A stretch of DNA of 64,000 bases from Mesostigma viride. Lineage: Eukaryota > Streptophyta > Mesostigmatophyceae > Mesostigmatales > Mesostigmataceae. Position numbers and translations under genes: made by a program. The stretch is from NCBI GenBank assembly GCA_009746045.1, contig RPFO01000156.1, forward strand, positions 6,722,914 to 6,786,913. Direction: 5' to 3'. Position 1 is the stretch's first letter; every line of letters starts with the position of its first letter. Shown here in pieces: positions 63,553 to 64,000 of the stretch. The notes beneath the pieces were generated by a model, which had not been told where the DNA came from, ran no database searches, and saw only the letters and a list, made by a program, of their open reading frames with translations.

Positions 63553-64000
63553 GCACTGCTAACACCTCTTTTTGGTGTTTTGTGTCTGTGGTTGCCAGCC
63601 ATGGCCGACTCCCTCCTGAGGGGACACCCAGGCCACCTGCACGAACCAAGAGGACGTGAGGGCTACGTATGTCTTTCACGACTACGCTGGCCCAGAGCCA
63701 CGGGCCCTTCGATCCAGAATGGAGGCGACCAGTTCTGATGTCCAGTCCAGATTTCCAGCAATGACAGTTCTGAGTTCATGGTAGCTTTGCAGTTGTATTA
63801 TCCAGGCATGGTTGCCTGTGTGTTAGTCACTTGATGACATTTCATCTGTGGGTGAATTTGTCTTATTCAGGGTTGACATGATCAGATGATACTGAGATAG
63901 GAGGCCCTTTGGGGATGTAAAAACCCACTTGCTTGTCCCAAGAGGTGGTGGACTTCCTGTTTATTGTTGTGTTGTTTTGTGGAGTTGTTGTTTTATTCTT
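63553..64000 (+). other. Ty3/gypsy 3' noncoding region to window edge
   Basis: No LTR-like or polypurine tract sequence recognised; the element continues past 64000. Confidence 0.6.

Larger units (their letters stand above)
48856..64000 (+). mobile_element. Ty3/gypsy chromodomain retrotransposon, 3' end beyond window
   Basis: 5' LTR, tRNA-Met-like primer-binding site, gag with zinc knuckle, and pol in the order protease, RT, RNase H, integrase, chromodomain: the Ty3/gypsy chromovirus layout. It is interrupted by a copia-like element at 51806-59458. No sequence resembling the 5' LTR occurs between the end of pol (63552) and the window end, so the 3' LTR lies outside. Pol has several frameshifts, so this copy looks inactive or is mis-assembled at homopolymers. 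Confidence 0.92.

Overview
The window looks like nuclear DNA of a green alga (Viridiplantae, probably Chlorophyta). Four host genes were recovered. Three of them have no frame break, and the two spliced ones carry many small GT-AG introns. The genes are a DCD-domain protein (a plant/algal family), a plant plastid-type alpha-amylase (AMY3 class), a mitochondrial-type aconitase and an ERK7/8-type MAP kinase, a family tied to cilia elsewhere. Gene density is low and introns carry many micro- and minisatellites. The right half is retrotransposon-rich. The species cannot be named from sequence alone.

Layout: 1-1147 (-) DCD gene running off the left edge; 4937-17458 (+) a 15-exon gene whose exons 1-6 encode a ~500-residue coiled-coil region and exons 7-15 a GH13 alpha-amylase with its catalytic triad; 18.6-25.6 kb a repeat field with SINE-like insertions, a 173-bp tandem repeat, a ~2-kb (GTGA)n/(GGGA)n array and a LINE fragment; 26426-38477 (-) a 14-exon aconitase gene (803 aa, phases consistent throughout); 39360-40556 (+) an intronless ERK7/8-type MAPK, divergent from aconitase across ~0.9 kb; 42.0-48.5 kb decayed LINE and SINE copies, including a non-LTR element with a CCHC motif and restriction-like endonuclease; 48856-64000 (+) a Ty3/gypsy chromodomain element (5' LTR, tRNA-Met-type PBS, gag, pol) that runs off the right edge. 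Its protease codons are split by a young, complete 7.65-kb copia-like element (51806-59458).

The most unusual features are the copia-like element, whose retropepsin-like domain lies between integrase and reverse transcriptase rather than before integrase, and a family of very short retroposon insertions (25-91 bp), each with its own target-site duplication, sharing a 3' hairpin and A/T tail with a 293-bp SINE-like copy. Also notable are the coiled-coil/amylase fusion and several places where an exon edge of a host gene has been copied locally into flanking intron or 3' sequence. All exon structures were built by hand from splice motifs, reading phase and family similarity; no transcript or database evidence was available.
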